A stretch of 64,000 bases of DNA from an uncultured Erythrobacter sp. (GCA_947488325.1 CANKYZ010000002.1:124001-188000); one strand, 5' to 3'. Numbered from the stretch's first letter, positions 47,279 to 57,211 are shown. A program made the numbers and translations. The notes: generated by a model from the sequence alone, not told the origin.

Positions 47279-49247
47279 CGATCATGTCTCTATCCATGTC
47301 ACCAGCCCGGTTTTGGATGAAATTAAAGCGGTGCTCTGGATTTCGACCCATCAGTTGATCGACCAGCACCTTTACCCCTGCGCGTTGTTCAAATTCTGCG
47401 GGTAGGGTGATGCGAATGAGCGAACGAGTGTCGGGGTTCATTGTGGTTTCGCGAAGCTGGTTCGGGTTCATTTCGCCCAAGCCTTTAAACCGCCCAACTT
47501 CAACGTTCTTGCCCTTGAACACTGTGGCTTCCAACTCCGCACGGTGTGCATCGTCGCGAGCATAGCGGCTCTCTTTTCCGGCCGTCAGGCGATAGAGCGG
47601 AGGTTGCGCCAAATAGAGGGCTCCACTGCGAACGACGTCGGACATTTCCTGAAAGAAAAATGTCATCAGCAAGGTGGCAATATGCGCTCCGTCGACATCT
47701 GCATCGGTCATGATGATGATGCGGTCATATCGCAGGTCTTGCGCGTCACAATCCTTGCGCGTCCCGCAGCCCATGGCGAGTGTAAGGTCGGCGATTTCGC
47801 TATTAGCGCGAATTTTCTCCGCTGTGGCACTAGCGACATTAAGGATTTTACCGCGAATCGGCAGAATCGCTTGCGTCTTGCGGTCGCGCGCTTGTTTGGC
47901 GCTGCCACCAGCAGAATCACCTTCGACGATGAACAGCTCAGTCTCTCGGTCGCCTTCGCCACTGCAATCAGTCAGTTTGCCTGGTAGACGCAGCTTCTTC
48001 GCGTTGGTCGCGGTCTTGCGCTTAATCTCGCGTTCTTGCTTGCGGCGCAGGCGTTCGTCCATGCGCTCCATCACTTCGCCCAAAAGCGCCTTACCGCGAT
48101 CCATATTGTCGGCCAGGAAATGGTCAAAATGATCGCGCACCGCGTTTTCGACAAGTCGTGCAGCTTCTGGTGATGTCAGGCGGTCTTTGGTCTGCGACTG
48201 GAATTGCGGATCGCGGATAAAGACACTCAGCATGACTTCGCCGCCGGTCATAATATCGTCGGCGGTGATGTCTTTGGCCTTTTTTGCGCCGGTCAATTCA
48301 CCGAATGCACGCAGTCCTTTAGTCAGTGCGCCGCGCAATCCTTGCTCATGCGTACCGCCATCGGGGGTGGGCACCGTGTTGCAATACCAACTGGTCGAGC
48401 CGTCGGAATATAGTGGCCATGCAATCGCCCATTCGACGCGGCCCTGACTGTCGGAGAATTCCTGTTGGCCGGCAAAGGGCTGCGCCGTCACGCATTCGCG
48501 CGCGCCAACCTGTTCAGCGAGGTGATCGGCTAGGCCGCCGGGAAATTTAAACACGGCCTCCGCAGGCACATCTTCGCTGACCTGGCTTTCTGCGCATTTC
48601 CAGCGAATTTCTACACCTGCAAAAAGATAGGCCTTGGATCGAGCGAGCTTAAACAACCTGTGCGGTTTGAACTGGCGATCGCCAAATATTTCAGTGTCTG
48701 GTGTGAAGCTAATTTGGGTGCCGCGCCGGTTGGGCGCTGCGCCGACAATCTCAATTGGAGCCAAGGACTGACCCTTTGAAAATTCCTGCACATAGAGCTG
48801 TTTGTCGCGCGCAACCTCCACCCGTGTGTGTGATGACAGCGCGTTGACCACGCTGACACCAACGCCGTGCAGGCCGCCGCTCGTGGCGTATGCTTTACCT
48901 GAAAATTTCCCACCCGAATGGAGCGTTGAAAGAATCACTTCGAGCGTCGATTTGCCCGGAAATTTGGGGTGTTCATCAACCGGAATGCCCCGACCATTGT
49001 CTGAAACATGCAGCCTGTTGGCTTCATCGAGCCGCACTTCAATACGGCTTGCATGTCCTGCAACAGCTTCGTCCATCGAATTGTCGAGCACTTCTGCTGC
49101 AAGGTGGTGCAGTGCCCGATCGTCGGTCCCGCCAATATACATGCCCGGACGGCGCCGCACTGGTTCGAGCCCTTCGAGGACTTCGATGGATGATGAATCA
49201 TAATCGCCGCTTGATGTCGGCGTGTTTTCAAACAGATCGTCAGACAT
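47271..49247 (-). CDS. parE: DNA topoisomerase IV subunit B
   Basis: 658 residues, shorter than GyrB. GHKL ATPase: LEPVRRRPGMYIGGTDD, AEVLDNSMDEAVAGHA, NGRGIPVDEHP and YATSGGLHGVGVSVVNAL. TOPRIM: LFIVEGDSAGGSAKQARD and IIMTDADVDGAHIATLL. The C-terminal QLMGRNPEHRFNFIQ is the B-subunit tail. ParE decatenates daughter chromosomes with ParC, which is not in the window. ParE rather than GyrB is chosen from length and the RRRPGMYIG form. Confidence 0.92.
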   Translation of the reverse strand: MSDDLFENTPTSSGDYDSSSIEVLEGLEPVRRRPGMYIGGTDDRALHHLAAEVLDNSMDEAVAGHASRIEVRLDEANRLHVSDNGRGIPVDEHPKFPGKSTLEVILSTLHSGGKFSGKAYATSGGLHGVGVSVVNALSSHTRVEVARDKQLYVQEFSKGQSLAPIEIVGAAPNRRGTQISFTPDTEIFGDRQFKPHRLFKLARSKAYLFAGVEIRWKCAESQVSEDVPAEAVFKFPGGLADHLAEQVGARECVTAQPFAGQQEFSDSQGRVEWAIAWPLYSDGSTSWYCNTVPTPDGGTHEQGLRGALTKGLRAFGELTGAKKAKDITADDIMTGGEVMLSVFIRDPQFQSQTKDRLTSPEAARLVENAVRDHFDHFLADNMDRGKALLGEVMERMDERLRRKQEREIKRKTATNAKKLRLPGKLTDCSGEGDRETELFIVEGDSAGGSAKQARDRKTQAILPIRGKILNVASATAEKIRANSEIADLTLAMGCGTRKDCDAQDLRYDRIIIMTDADVDGAHIATLLMTFFFQEMSDVVRSGALYLAQPPLYRLTAGKESRYARDDAHRAELEATVFKGKNVEVGRFKGLGEMNPNQLRETTMNPDTRSLIRITLPAEFEQRAGVKVLVDQLMGRNPEHRFNFIQNRAGDMDRDMIDA

Positions 49248-49311
49248 GAACTTGATATAGGCGCTGCACCATGCCGCTCACAAGGAGCGGTATGTGCGTT
49301 TTACGCCGATA

Positions 49312-50523
49312 TCACTCGCCAAAACTGGTTGGGGCGGGATCGACGGCCACAACTTGGCTGCCGCGCACTTCACGCACTTCCAAGGCGCGCTCTGCGACGC
49401 CGCTGCGGCCAAACCGGAATGGTCCATCAACACCCAGGAACCCGCCGGTGTCATACATCCGGTTAATCGGGAACGTGCTTCCAACTTGCCATTCACGCGC
49501 AATACGCAGTGTCAGCAAAACGGAATCATACCCTAACGTCGCAATGCGATAGGGTCTTGTTCCGAACCTTGCTTCGTAACTATCGGCAAAGCGCCGGAAA
49601 CGACCATCAGAAACGGCTGAGAACAGCGCGCCATTGACCGCGCTGGATCGACTGAGTGCAGACTCGCCGCTCCAAAGCTCTGTGCCAAGGATGCGAGTTC
49701 CGTTGGCTCCATCACTGCGTAATTCACCCGCAGCCTGAATCGCAAGACGGGCTCCATCAGCGATCAGCACGGTATCGTATCCGCCGCGCGTGCGCAGTCG
49801 CTGCGCAGCACCAACAATCGATGTGTTACCGCGGGCATAGCGTTCGAAAGAAATCAGGCTGCCGCCATAATCGCGCAAGGAATTTTGCAACGCATTGTAT
49901 GAACGCTGCCCGTAATCCCCTTCGGGCAACAGCGCGCCAAAGCTACTGGAGCCGTTATCGCGTGCGTAACGGACTGAACGGCGGATCGACTGCTCAGGAA
50001 TATGTCCCATCACAAACACATCGCCACTCGCCACTGTGGCATCATTACTAAATGCGATTGCGGGAACGTTGGCTGGCCGCGCGACCGCTTGCACAGCGGA
50101 CACATTGTCGGCGAGCAAGGGACCTAAAATCAACCGGTTGCCATCAGCAATCGCCTGACGTGCTGCAGCAGTAGCACCGCGCGATGTATCATATGTGGTT
50201 ATGCGCAGATTTTCTGCATTCGTATCGAGCAGAGCCATCGTGGTCGCATTGGCGAGCGATTGGCCAACCTCTGCCGTTGTGCCTGACATGGGCACCAAAA
50301 GAGCAACCCGATGACGGGTCGCGTCGCTGGGCAGCGCAGTGGCGCTAGGTTGCGGCGTCGGCGTAGGGGGAGGGGCGGTCGACACTGTTTCAGTCTTTGG
50401 CACCAACTGACACCCGCCAAGCAGCAATGCTGTCCCCGCAATTGTCAGATTACGCCTACTGAACTGTTTTCCGACTTTGCGCAGCCAATTCGCGCCAAAA
50501 ACCGGTTTTGTCATACGCTTCAT
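49312..50523 (-). CDS. Penicillin-binding protein activator (LpoA-like) lipoprotein
   Basis: 403 residues from ATG 50523, with GAGGG upstream. The N-terminus has a lipobox (AGTALLLGGC, Cys near 38) and a proline-rich linker. The rest is a periplasmic-binding-protein type 1 fold: VALLVPMSGTTAEVGQSLAN, LILGPLLADNVSAVQAVA, GSSSFGALLPEGDYGQRSYN and YRIATLGYDSVLLTLRIAR. LpoA proteins stimulate bifunctional PBPs. Divergent from rsmI, with which LpoA-like genes are often neighbours. Confidence 0.9.
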   Translation of the reverse strand: MKRMTKPVFGANWLRKVGKQFSRRNLTIAGTALLLGGCQLVPKTETVSTAPPPTPTPQPSATALPSDATRHRVALLVPMSGTTAEVGQSLANATTMALLDTNAENLRITTYDTSRGATAAARQAIADGNRLILGPLLADNVSAVQAVARPANVPAIAFSNDATVASGDVFVMGHIPEQSIRRSVRYARDNGSSSFGALLPEGDYGQRSYNALQNSLRDYGGSLISFERYARGNTSIVGAAQRLRTRGGYDTVLIADGARLAIQAAGELRSDGANGTRILGTELWSGESALSRSSAVNGALFSAVSDGRFRRFADSYEARFGTRPYRIATLGYDSVLLTLRIAREWQVGSTFPINRMYDTGGFLGVDGPFRFGRSGVAERALEVREVRGSQVVAVDPAPTSFGE

Positions 50524-50549
50524 TCTTGCCGACCCTCAATCCCTGCTTC

Positions 50550-51419
50550 ATGGAGCTGCGTGTGAAGACGCAGAGCCCTGAATCAGTCCCGTGTAAACCT
50601 CTTGAAACGGGTCTCTATATTGTCGCGACGCCTATTGGCAATCTTGGCGACATAACGATGCGTGCTGTCGATGTTCTGAAACGGGTCAGCGTGATCGCCT
50701 GCGAAGACACCAGAGTAACCGGCAAATTGTTGAACGCGATCGGAGTTGAGGCGCGGATGCAGCGTTACGACGACCATGCTTCATCCAATACACGCACCCG
50801 CCTGCTAGACACAGCACGCGGCGAAGCGGTGGCATTGGTGAGTGATGCGGGCACACCGCTTGTTTCCGATCCCGGCTATCGTTTGGTGCGAGAAGCGCGC
50901 GAGGCTGGTATTACTATCACAACAATTCCGGGCGCCTGCGCGGTCGTGGCAGGGCTTACACTTTCAGGCCTACCTAATGACCGGTTCCTATTTGCGGGCT
51001 TCCTGCCGGTAAAAGACAAGGCCCGGCGCGATGTGATGAGAGAATTGGGCGGGGTCGCAACCACGCTCGTCTTTTACGAAACGGGGCCGCGTTTAGAACG
51101 ATCACTGCGCACTATGGCTGAAATATGGCCCACACGAGAGATCGCGGTCGCCCGCGAAATTACAAAACTGCACGAAGAATGCCGCACCGGGACAGCGTCA
51201 GAACTCGCCGAGCACTACGCCGCGCATCCTCCCAAAGGCGAAATTGTACTGCTGGTCGGTCCTCCGGTTAAAGAAGCCTCCTCGGCTGACCCCGACGAAT
51301 TACTACGAGAAGCGTTGCTGGAAGCTAGCGCGAGTAAAGCCGCTGGCAAAGTGGCCAAGATCACAGGGCTCGACCGGCAGACCCTTTATTCGCGAGCGGT
51401 GGAGCTTAAAGGACAATGA
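50550..51419 (+). CDS. rsmI: 16S rRNA (cytidine-1402-2'-O)-methyltransferase
   Basis: 289 residues from ATG 50550 (MELRVKTQSPE); the upstream frame overlaps the divergent lipoprotein gene. Signatures: LYIVATPIGNLGDITMRA, the CEDTRVTGKLL motif, VALVSDAGTPLVSDPGYRLV and FLFAGFLPVK. It methylates C1402 of 16S rRNA in the decoding centre. Its stop overlaps yraN (ATGA). The lpoA-rsmI-yraN neighbourhood is classic. Confidence 0.95.
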   Translation: MELRVKTQSPESVPCKPLETGLYIVATPIGNLGDITMRAVDVLKRVSVIACEDTRVTGKLLNAIGVEARMQRYDDHASSNTRTRLLDTARGEAVALVSDAGTPLVSDPGYRLVREAREAGITITTIPGACAVVAGLTLSGLPNDRFLFAGFLPVKDKARRDVMRELGGVATTLVFYETGPRLERSLRTMAEIWPTREIAVAREITKLHEECRTGTASELAEHYAAHPPKGEIVLLVGPPVKEASSADPDELLREALLEASASKAAGKVAKITGLDRQTLYSRAVELKGQ

Positions 51420-51772
51420 CAGCAAAGCGCGAAATCGCCGAACGCAAGGGCCGCGAAGGTGAAGCTCAGGCCGGGCAATGGCTGATGCAACAAGGCTGGC
51501 AAGTGGTGGCTGAGCGGGTGAAGACCAAGCTTGGCGAGATCGATCTGATTGCGCGCAAACCCGGCATAGTTGCCTTTATCGAAGTGAAATGGCGCAAACA
51601 CGCCGCCGACCTTGCCACCGCTATCGACGAGCGCCGCCTCGCGCGGGTCGCGGCGGCGGTGGAAGTGGTCGCGCATAAGTACGCAGCAGACGGCGAAGAT
51701 TTGAGGATCGACGTGATCCTACTTGCACCCGGCGTCCCGCCTCGCCACATCGCCAATGCTTGGCAACCCTAG
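51416..51772 (+). CDS. yraN: YraN family nuclease-fold protein (UPF0102)
   Basis: 118 residues, endonuclease-like restriction fold: KGREGEAQAGQWLMQQGWQV, KLGEIDLIARKPGIVAFIEV with the E-D...EVK core (EIDLI and IEVKW), followed by LARVAAAVEVVAHK. Function not established. It overlaps the rsmI stop and is followed within 10 bp by gshB. Confidence 0.9.
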   Translation: MTAKREIAERKGREGEAQAGQWLMQQGWQVVAERVKTKLGEIDLIARKPGIVAFIEVKWRKHAADLATAIDERRLARVAAAVEVVAHKYAADGEDLRIDVILLAPGVPPRHIANAWQP

Positions 51773-51782
51773 GAAACACGCA

Positions 51783-52748
51783 ATGTCACTACGTATCGCC
51801 GTTCAGATGGACCCCATCGAAGACATCAATATTGCGGGAGACAGCTCGTTCGCTCTGATGATGTCCGCGCAGGAACGCGGGTATGAGGTCTTCGAATACC
51901 ATGTTGAAAGCCTAACTCTGGACGCGAATGATCGTCTCTTTGCAGAATGCTCACCGGTGAAATTGCAGCGCGTCGTGGGCGATCATTTTGAAAAGGGTGA
52001 GGCTGTCCGTCTTGATCTGGGTAAGGATATTGATGTTATCCTGATGCGGCAGGATCCGCCGTTCCACATGGGCTATATCACTGCGACGCATTTGCTAGAG
52101 CGGATCAAAGATGAGACATTGGTGGTCAATGATCCTGCCAATGTCCGCAATGCTCCTGAAAAGGTGATGGTGCTCGATTACCGCCGCTTTATGCCGCCCA
52201 CTTTAATTACGCGTTCGGTCGATGAGGTTCGCCGTTTTATGGCGGAGTACCGCGCTGTGGTGGTGAAGCCAATCCACGGCAATGGAGGTAAAGCAATCTT
52301 TCGCGTGCCCGCCGATGGCGACAATCTGTCGGCGTTGTTTGAAGTGTTCAACCAGACATGGCCCGAACCGCATATGGTCCAACCCTTTCTGCCCGAAGTG
52401 GCCGAGGGCGATAAGCGCATCGTGCTGATCGACGGCGTGGTCGCAGGCGCGATCAACCGCATACCGGGCAAGGGCGAGTTCCGATCAAACCTAGCCATGG
52501 GCGGCAGCGCAGAAGCGACTGGTCTGACCGAGCGCGAAGTGGAGATTTGCGAGGCTATGGGGCCAGAATTGAAGCGCCTAGGCCTGACATTCGTCGGTAT
52601 CGACGTGATCGGCGGCAAATGGCTGACTGAGATCAATGTGACTTCGCCGACGGGTATTGTGGCGATTGATAAGTTCAATGGCACCGACACAGCGGGGATG
52701 ATTTGGGACGCTATTGAGGGGCGTTTGACTAAAGTTATTCGAAGCTGA
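51783..52748 (+). CDS. gshB: Glutathione synthetase
   Basis: 321 residues from ATG 51783 (MSLRIAVQMDPIEDINIAGD), the family opening; the upstream frame lies in yraN. ATP-grasp core: VVKPIHGNGGKAIFRVP, EPHMVQPFLPEVAEGDKRIV, LIDGVVAGAINRIPGKGEFR and FVGIDVIGGKWLTEINVTSP. It adds glycine to gamma-glutamylcysteine. Ends the rsmI-yraN-gshB run. Confidence 0.95.
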   Translation: MSLRIAVQMDPIEDINIAGDSSFALMMSAQERGYEVFEYHVESLTLDANDRLFAECSPVKLQRVVGDHFEKGEAVRLDLGKDIDVILMRQDPPFHMGYITATHLLERIKDETLVVNDPANVRNAPEKVMVLDYRRFMPPTLITRSVDEVRRFMAEYRAVVVKPIHGNGGKAIFRVPADGDNLSALFEVFNQTWPEPHMVQPFLPEVAEGDKRIVLIDGVVAGAINRIPGKGEFRSNLAMGGSAEATGLTEREVEICEAMGPELKRLGLTFVGIDVIGGKWLTEINVTSPTGIVAIDKFNGTDTAGMIWDAIEGRLTKVIRS

Positions 52749-52766
52749 CAGGGATGAGCCAAGAAC

Positions 52767-53207
52767 ATGAGACGAATCTTTGATCGTTTACTGGGCGAGG
52801 CAAGGGCACAAACTAGCGGAGAGCACGCTACTCAAGCCGAACTCTATAACGACCTTGGGGTTGCCGTTGCCGAGACTGTGGGTCGAAACGGTGCCTCAAT
52901 ACTCCTCTACGTAGAAATGAAAGAGGATACTTTCAGTACATGTGTCAGATACTCAAGCGATGATAGTCCTCACTACAAAGGGGCTTTCTCCAATGACCTG
53001 CTGCGCGAAGCGCTCATGAAACTGCAGAGTTATTTGTTGGACCAAAGCCCTGACAAACACTGGACCGCGATGGAATACTTCATCGAGAATGGCGAAATAG
53101 ACGTCTCGCTTTCGTATGCCGTAATTGATGATAAGATTCCTATCTGGGAGCGGACCCCAGCAATCACCGAAAAGTATTTCCCCGGCAAAACTTTCTCCGA
53201 AAGTTAA
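52767..53207 (+). CDS. YezG/DUF600-like immunity-type protein
   Basis: 146 residues, no signal peptide. It starts AELYNDLGVAVAETVG, like the YNEIG opening of YezG proteins, and has the acidic middle (FSTCVRYSSDDSPHYKGAF), WTAMEYFIENGEIDVSLSY and the WERTPAITEKYFP ending. Family knowledge: YezG proteins are antitoxins to LXG/polymorphic nuclease toxins. No toxin gene adjoins it, and it lies 18 bp after gshB. Base composition is less GC-rich than gshB. It may be an orphan immunity gene. Assignment is by pattern only. Confidence 0.5.
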   Translation: MRRIFDRLLGEARAQTSGEHATQAELYNDLGVAVAETVGRNGASILLYVEMKEDTFSTCVRYSSDDSPHYKGAFSNDLLREALMKLQSYLLDQSPDKHWTAMEYFIENGEIDVSLSYAVIDDKIPIWERTPAITEKYFPGKTFSES

Positions 53208-53239
53208 TGGGTCAAATGCGATCAGTTGATGGCTCACCC

Positions 53240-54133
53240 CTACTTCGCCCTAGGGTGCGCTTTCCGATAATTCTCCAGCAAGCTCGCCGCATCAACCTTC
53301 GTATAAATCTGCGTCGAACCCAGCGAGGCGTGGCCGAGCAATTCTTGCAAACTGCGCAAATCCGCGCCTGCGCTTAGCAGATGGGTTGCAAATGAGTGCC
53401 GCAAAGCATGCGGCGTTGCGGTGTCGGGTAAGCCAAGCGCGCGCCGGGCTCTTGCCATCGCTTTTTGCACCATCCCTTGTGACAGCGGACCTCCCTTTGC
53501 GCCGCGAAACAGCGGCTCATTTGCGGGAAGCGGCCATGGACAAGCCTCGGCATAAACAGCCACCCCATCGCGAGTAATGGGGAGGATGGGTACGAGGCGT
53601 TGCTTGCCACCTTTGCCGGTTACCATCAAAGTCTCTCCCAGCGGCACATCGCTACCTTGCAGAGATAAAGCTTCGGCGATGCGGAGTCCTGAACCATACA
53701 TCAACAGCAAGACCGCGCGATCGCGCGCGCCGATCCAGTCTTCGACTGCGATGCCGTCAATCAAGTCAGCGATATTGACCGCTTCATCGGGGGTAACAGG
53801 GCGGGGGAGCCCTTTCTTCAGGCGCGGTCCGCGCAGCCGCGGCGCAGCAGGATCAAGATCACCGCTTTCGGCTCTACCAAAGGCTATGAAGGATTTGAGC
53901 GCTGACAATTCCCGCGCGGCGCTGGCATTACCCAGTCCTTCTGCGCGGCGTGCGGCGAGGTGTGAGCGCAAATCATGTGCTTCGAGTGCGGCCACATCGC
54001 TCCATTCAGATAGCCCTCTGGCATGGATCAAGCGTTGAGCGGCAGAAACATAGGCCCGAACGGTATGTGGGGACCGGCGTCGTGCATCGGTCAGATGCGC
54101 GCGCCATGTGCCAAGAAGATCAGCTGCGCTCAC
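53240..54133 (-). CDS. xerC: Site-specific tyrosine recombinase XerC
   Basis: 297 residues. N-terminal SAM-like core-binding domain (about 1-90, HTVRAYVSAAQRLIHARG), then the catalytic domain with Arg in LMYGSGLRIAEALSLQ, Lys in TGKGGKQRLVPI, His-x-x-Arg in TPHALRHSFATHLLSAGA, His in LLGHASLGSTQIYTKVD and the nucleophilic Tyr in the same segment. XerC resolves chromosome dimers at dif with XerD. It is housekeeping rather than a phage integrase. Overlaps hemW by ATGA. Confidence 0.92.
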   Translation of the reverse strand: MSAADLLGTWRAHLTDARRRSPHTVRAYVSAAQRLIHARGLSEWSDVAALEAHDLRSHLAARRAEGLGNASAARELSALKSFIAFGRAESGDLDPAAPRLRGPRLKKGLPRPVTPDEAVNIADLIDGIAVEDWIGARDRAVLLLMYGSGLRIAEALSLQGSDVPLGETLMVTGKGGKQRLVPILPITRDGVAVYAEACPWPLPANEPLFRGAKGGPLSQGMVQKAMARARRALGLPDTATPHALRHSFATHLLSAGADLRSLQELLGHASLGSTQIYTKVDAASLLENYRKAHPRAK

Positions 54134-55281
54134 GCCTGCACCAATGTATCGGCGACAAGCTCACCCAAAACCGCATCCAATACTGGACGGCCCGCTTCGG
54201 TCACTCCGATGCGAGTACCATCATCCCAAAGCATGCCGATGGATTGAAGGTGAGCCAGCTTGTCGCTGTTAATCAAACTATTGCGCGACATTTTGAATCG
54301 AGTTTCGAATCCAGAGAGATTAACCCCTTCGCCGAGGCGTAGGCCCATCAACAAAGCTTCGGAGGCTTGTTCGCCAATCGACAAATGTCGCTGCTCCGAA
54401 ATCCCATGACCGCGCTCACTGACCGCCTTGAGGAAGTTCTCTGGCTTCTTATGCCGCACGGTTGCAAACCCGCCGCGCCGTCCATGGGCGCCTGGCCCAA
54501 TCCCGGAATAATCCTGATAGCGCCAATAGGTGAGGTTGTGACGGCTCTCTTGCCCTACGCGCGCGTGATTGCTTGTCTCGTATGCGGGAAGGCCCGCCGC
54601 CTCTGTCAGGCTCTGCGTCAGAGCAAACAACTCTGCGGCCTCATCATCGTCGAGCGGGGAAAAGACACCACGTCGCACATCGCTCGCGAATCGCGTGCCG
54701 GGTTCAATCGTGAGTTGATATAGCGAAAGATGCGATGTGCCAAAGCTAAGCGCTCGGTTTAGCTGTGCCTCCCATTGTTCCGCCGTCTGGCCGGGCAGGG
54801 CGTAGATCAGGTCGAAATTGACCCGCTCAAAGTGCCCCTGCGCCGTTTCAAGCGCGCTCAGTGCCTCTTGCGCACCGTGAAGCCGACCCAGCCATTGCAG
54901 CACTGTATCATCCAGCGACTGCACGCCAAGTGAAACGCGATTGATCCCAGCGGATGACAGCGCTGCAAAATTGGCGGCTTCGACAGAGGAAGGGTTGGCC
55001 TCCAAAGTGACCTCAATATCGGATGCAAAGCCCCATAATTTCTCGGCTTTAGTCAGCAATGTTTCAACCAGCACAGGCGGCATCAGCGACGGTGTGCCCC
55101 CGCCGAAAAAGATCGAAGTCAGGCTCTCGTCGCTCGCTATCTCTGCCTCCGCCCCCATGTCGGCAATCAATGCAGTCTCCCACGCGGTGACGTCCACAGT
55201 TTCGCGAACATGCGAGTTGAAATCGCAATAGGGGCACTTCTTCGCGCAGAAGGGCCAGTGGATGTAGAGGGCGCGGGCCAA
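54130..55281 (-). CDS. hemW: Radical SAM heme chaperone HemW
   Basis: 383 residues from TTG 55281 (LARALYIHWPFCAKKC). The frame is open to 55446 but that part would overlap the divergent CAP gene's start and is not HemW-like. Radical SAM cluster Cys residues in FCAKKCPYCDFN near residue 12-19. Also typical: SIFFGGGTPSLM, ANPSSVEAANFAAL, INRVSLGVQSLDD and NFDLIYALPGQTAEQWEAQ. The C-terminal HemN_C-like winged helix follows. HemW inserts heme into respiratory proteins. Cotranscribed with xerC. Confidence 0.92.
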   Translation of the reverse strand: MARALYIHWPFCAKKCPYCDFNSHVRETVDVTAWETALIADMGAEAEIASDESLTSIFFGGGTPSLMPPVLVETLLTKAEKLWGFASDIEVTLEANPSSVEAANFAALSSAGINRVSLGVQSLDDTVLQWLGRLHGAQEALSALETAQGHFERVNFDLIYALPGQTAEQWEAQLNRALSFGTSHLSLYQLTIEPGTRFASDVRRGVFSPLDDDEAAELFALTQSLTEAAGLPAYETSNHARVGQESRHNLTYWRYQDYSGIGPGAHGRRGGFATVRHKKPENFLKAVSERGHGISEQRHLSIGEQASEALLMGLRLGEGVNLSGFETRFKMSRNSLINSDKLAHLQSIGMLWDDGTRIGVTEAGRPVLDAVLGELVADTLVQA

Positions 55282-55329
55282 GGTGTGGTTTTCAATCTTT
55301 CTTAAAGGCTTGGGGCTCAAGCTTAGGGC

Positions 55330-55875
55330 ATGAGCATTCGCGCGACAATTCTTGGCGGCATAACCACGCTCTGCATGTGCGCGTCTGCCACGGGTCATGC
55401 GGATGAAGGCGCGGCATCGCAAGCACAAGTCTTGCTCGATGCGCATAATATCGCGCGCGCTGAATTTGGTGTTCCCCCCCTAGATTGGAGTCCGCAATTG
55501 GTGGACGAGGCACGCGGCTGGGCACAGCGGCTCGCGCACGAGGAAGCGTTGCGCCACGCCTCAATCGAACAGCGCGGCGGACGTGGTGAAAATCTTTGGA
55601 TGGGTACGGCGGGATATTTCAGCGCGCAGCAGATGATGAGCTATTTCATCGACGAAAAGCGCTATTTCCGTGCCGGCCAATTTCCCCGCATTTCTAGCAC
55701 GGGAAATTGGGCGGATGTCGGACATTACACCCAGATTGTATGGGCTGAAACGCGTGAGGTTGGATGTGCAACCGAGCGAGGACGGCGATTTGATTTCCTA
55801 GTTTGCCGTTATTGGCCGGGTGGAAATGTCATGGGAACCTATCTTGGGCCGCAAGATCAGGCGGCTCAGCGCTAA
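55330..55875 (+). CDS. CAP (SCP/PR1) domain secreted protein
   Basis: 181 residues. Sec signal (MSIRATILGGITTLCMCASA, cleaved near THAD-like GHADEG). One CAP domain: LLDAHNIARAEFGVPPLDWS, EEALRHASIEQRGGRGENLW, and HYTQIVWAETREVGCATER, with the CRYWPGGNVMG ending, which has the conserved Cys. Extracellular or periplasmic; function unknown in bacteria. Overlaps the convergent rdgB gene by 4 bp. Confidence 0.88.
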   Translation: MSIRATILGGITTLCMCASATGHADEGAASQAQVLLDAHNIARAEFGVPPLDWSPQLVDEARGWAQRLAHEEALRHASIEQRGGRGENLWMGTAGYFSAQQMMSYFIDEKRYFRAGQFPRISSTGNWADVGHYTQIVWAETREVGCATERGRRFDFLVCRYWPGGNVMGTYLGPQDQAAQR

Positions 55876-56501
55876 CTCCCGAATTGATCGGCAGCCAACT
55901 TCGCAAAAGCATCTGCGCGGTGGTCGACCTTTTGTTTTTCTTTCACGTCGACTTGTCCAAAGGTCAAGTCACTGCCCTGCGGCACAAAAATGGGATCATA
56001 ACCAAAACCCATCGTGCCGCGCGGCGGCCATGTAAGGGCACCAGAGCATTGACCTTCGTAAACGGCATGCTCGCCATCTGGCCAAGCTAGCGCCAGCACG
56101 CTGTGAAATACAGCGGTACGGTCAGTATCAGGGCCAACCTGTTGAATCAGGCCTTCGACCTTGCCCATGGCCATAAACCAGTCGCGACCCGGCTCACCCT
56201 CAAAATGTTGCCGTTCTGCCCAATCTGCGGTGTAAACACCGGGCCGTCCATCGAGAGCTTTCACACTCAACCCGCTATCATCCGCTAAAGCGACAAGACC
56301 TGAAGTCTCCGCTGCAGCACGCGCCTTTATCAACGCGTTCTGGACAAAGGTTGTCCCCGTTTCTGGGGGCTCAGGCAGACCGAGTGAGCCGGCGGAGATA
56401 CATTCGATACCATAAGGATCGAGCAAGGCTGAAATCTCTTTCAGCTTGCCCGCATTATGGGTTGCAATGACCAATGATCCGCCGCAGAGCCTTCTCGTCA
56501 T
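55872..56501 (-). CDS. rdgB: RdgB/HAM1 non-canonical purine NTP pyrophosphatase
   Basis: 209 residues. Substrate loop [36 protein letters not shown], catalytic [37 protein letters not shown] and the [10 protein letters not shown] ending. It removes dITP/XTP from nucleotide pools. Its ATG overlaps the rph stop; the rph-rdgB pair is widespread. Confidence 0.95.
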   Translation of the reverse strand: MTRRLCGGSLVIATHNAGKLKEISALLDPYGIECISAGSLGLPEPPETGTTFVQNALIKARAAAETSGLVALADDSGLSVKALDGRPGVYTADWAERQHFEGEPGRDWFMAMGKVEGLIQQVGPDTDRTAVFHSVLALAWPDGEHAVYEGQCSGALTWPPRGTMGFGYDPIFVPQGSDLTFGQVDVKEKQKVDHRADAFAKLAADQFGS

Positions 56502-57211
56502 TTTGTAGCATCCAACTGAGCTGCAAAGATACCATCGCAGCCGATCCGCGCCAAACGCAGCAGGCGCAATAGACCTTCTTCGTCATAGGTCGCCCCTTCT
56601 GCCGTAGCCTGCACTTCGGCGATTTGTCCGCCGGTTAGCAGAACAAAGTTTGCATCGGCATCGGCATCGCTATCTTCGGGATAATCGAGATCAAGAACCG
56701 GCGTGCCTTTGTAAATTCCGCAAGAAATCGCACCGACCTGCGATGTGATCGGGTCTTCTTTGATGTCGCCAGATGCAATCAAGCTATTTATAGCGAGACG
56801 CAAAGCGACCCAAGCGCCGGAGATTGACGCAGTGCGGGTGCCGCCATCTGCCTGAATCACGTCGCAATCCAAGGTGATCTGACGCTCGCCCAGTTTCTTC
56901 ATATCGACAACCGCGCGAAGGCTCCGCCCGATCAGCCGCTGAATTTCTTGTGTCCGTCCGCTTTGCTTTCCTCGTGCCGCTTCACGGCTGCCGCGTGTGT
57001 GGGTGGCGCGGGGCAGCATCGAATATTCACCGGTGACCCAACCTTCGCCTTTACCGCGCAGCCAAGGCGGAATGCGTTCTTCGACGCTGGCCGTGCAAAG
57101 CACCCGCGTATCACCAAAACTAATCAGGCAAGACCCTTCTGCATGTTTGGTAAAGCCTGTTTCAATGGTGATAGCGCGCATTTCGTCTGGCGCGCGTCCT
57201 GATGGGCGCAT
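56498..57211 (-). CDS. rph: Ribonuclease PH
   Basis: 237 residues from ATG 57211 ([20 protein letters not shown]); the frame is open to 57289 but homologues start here. Signatures: [53 protein letters not shown] and [20 protein letters not shown]. It trims tRNA 3' ends with phosphate. Divergent from hrcA, a common neighbourhood. Confidence 0.95.
   Translation of the reverse strand: MRPSGRAPDEMRAITIETGFTKHAEGSCLISFGDTRVLCTASVEERIPPWLRGKGEGWVTGEYSMLPRATHTRGSREAARGKQSGRTQEIQRLIGRSLRAVVDMKKLGERQITLDCDVIQADGGTRTASISGAWVALRLAINSLIASGDIKEDPITSQVGAISCGIYKGTPVLDLDYPEDSDADADANFVLLTGGQIAEVQATAEGATYDEEGLLRLLRLARIGCDGIFAAQLDATK

Noticed and set aside
53240..54133. Phage integrase reading of the tyrosine recombinase
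   Set aside because: Length, core-binding domain and pairing with hemW indicate housekeeping XerC; there are no phage neighbours.
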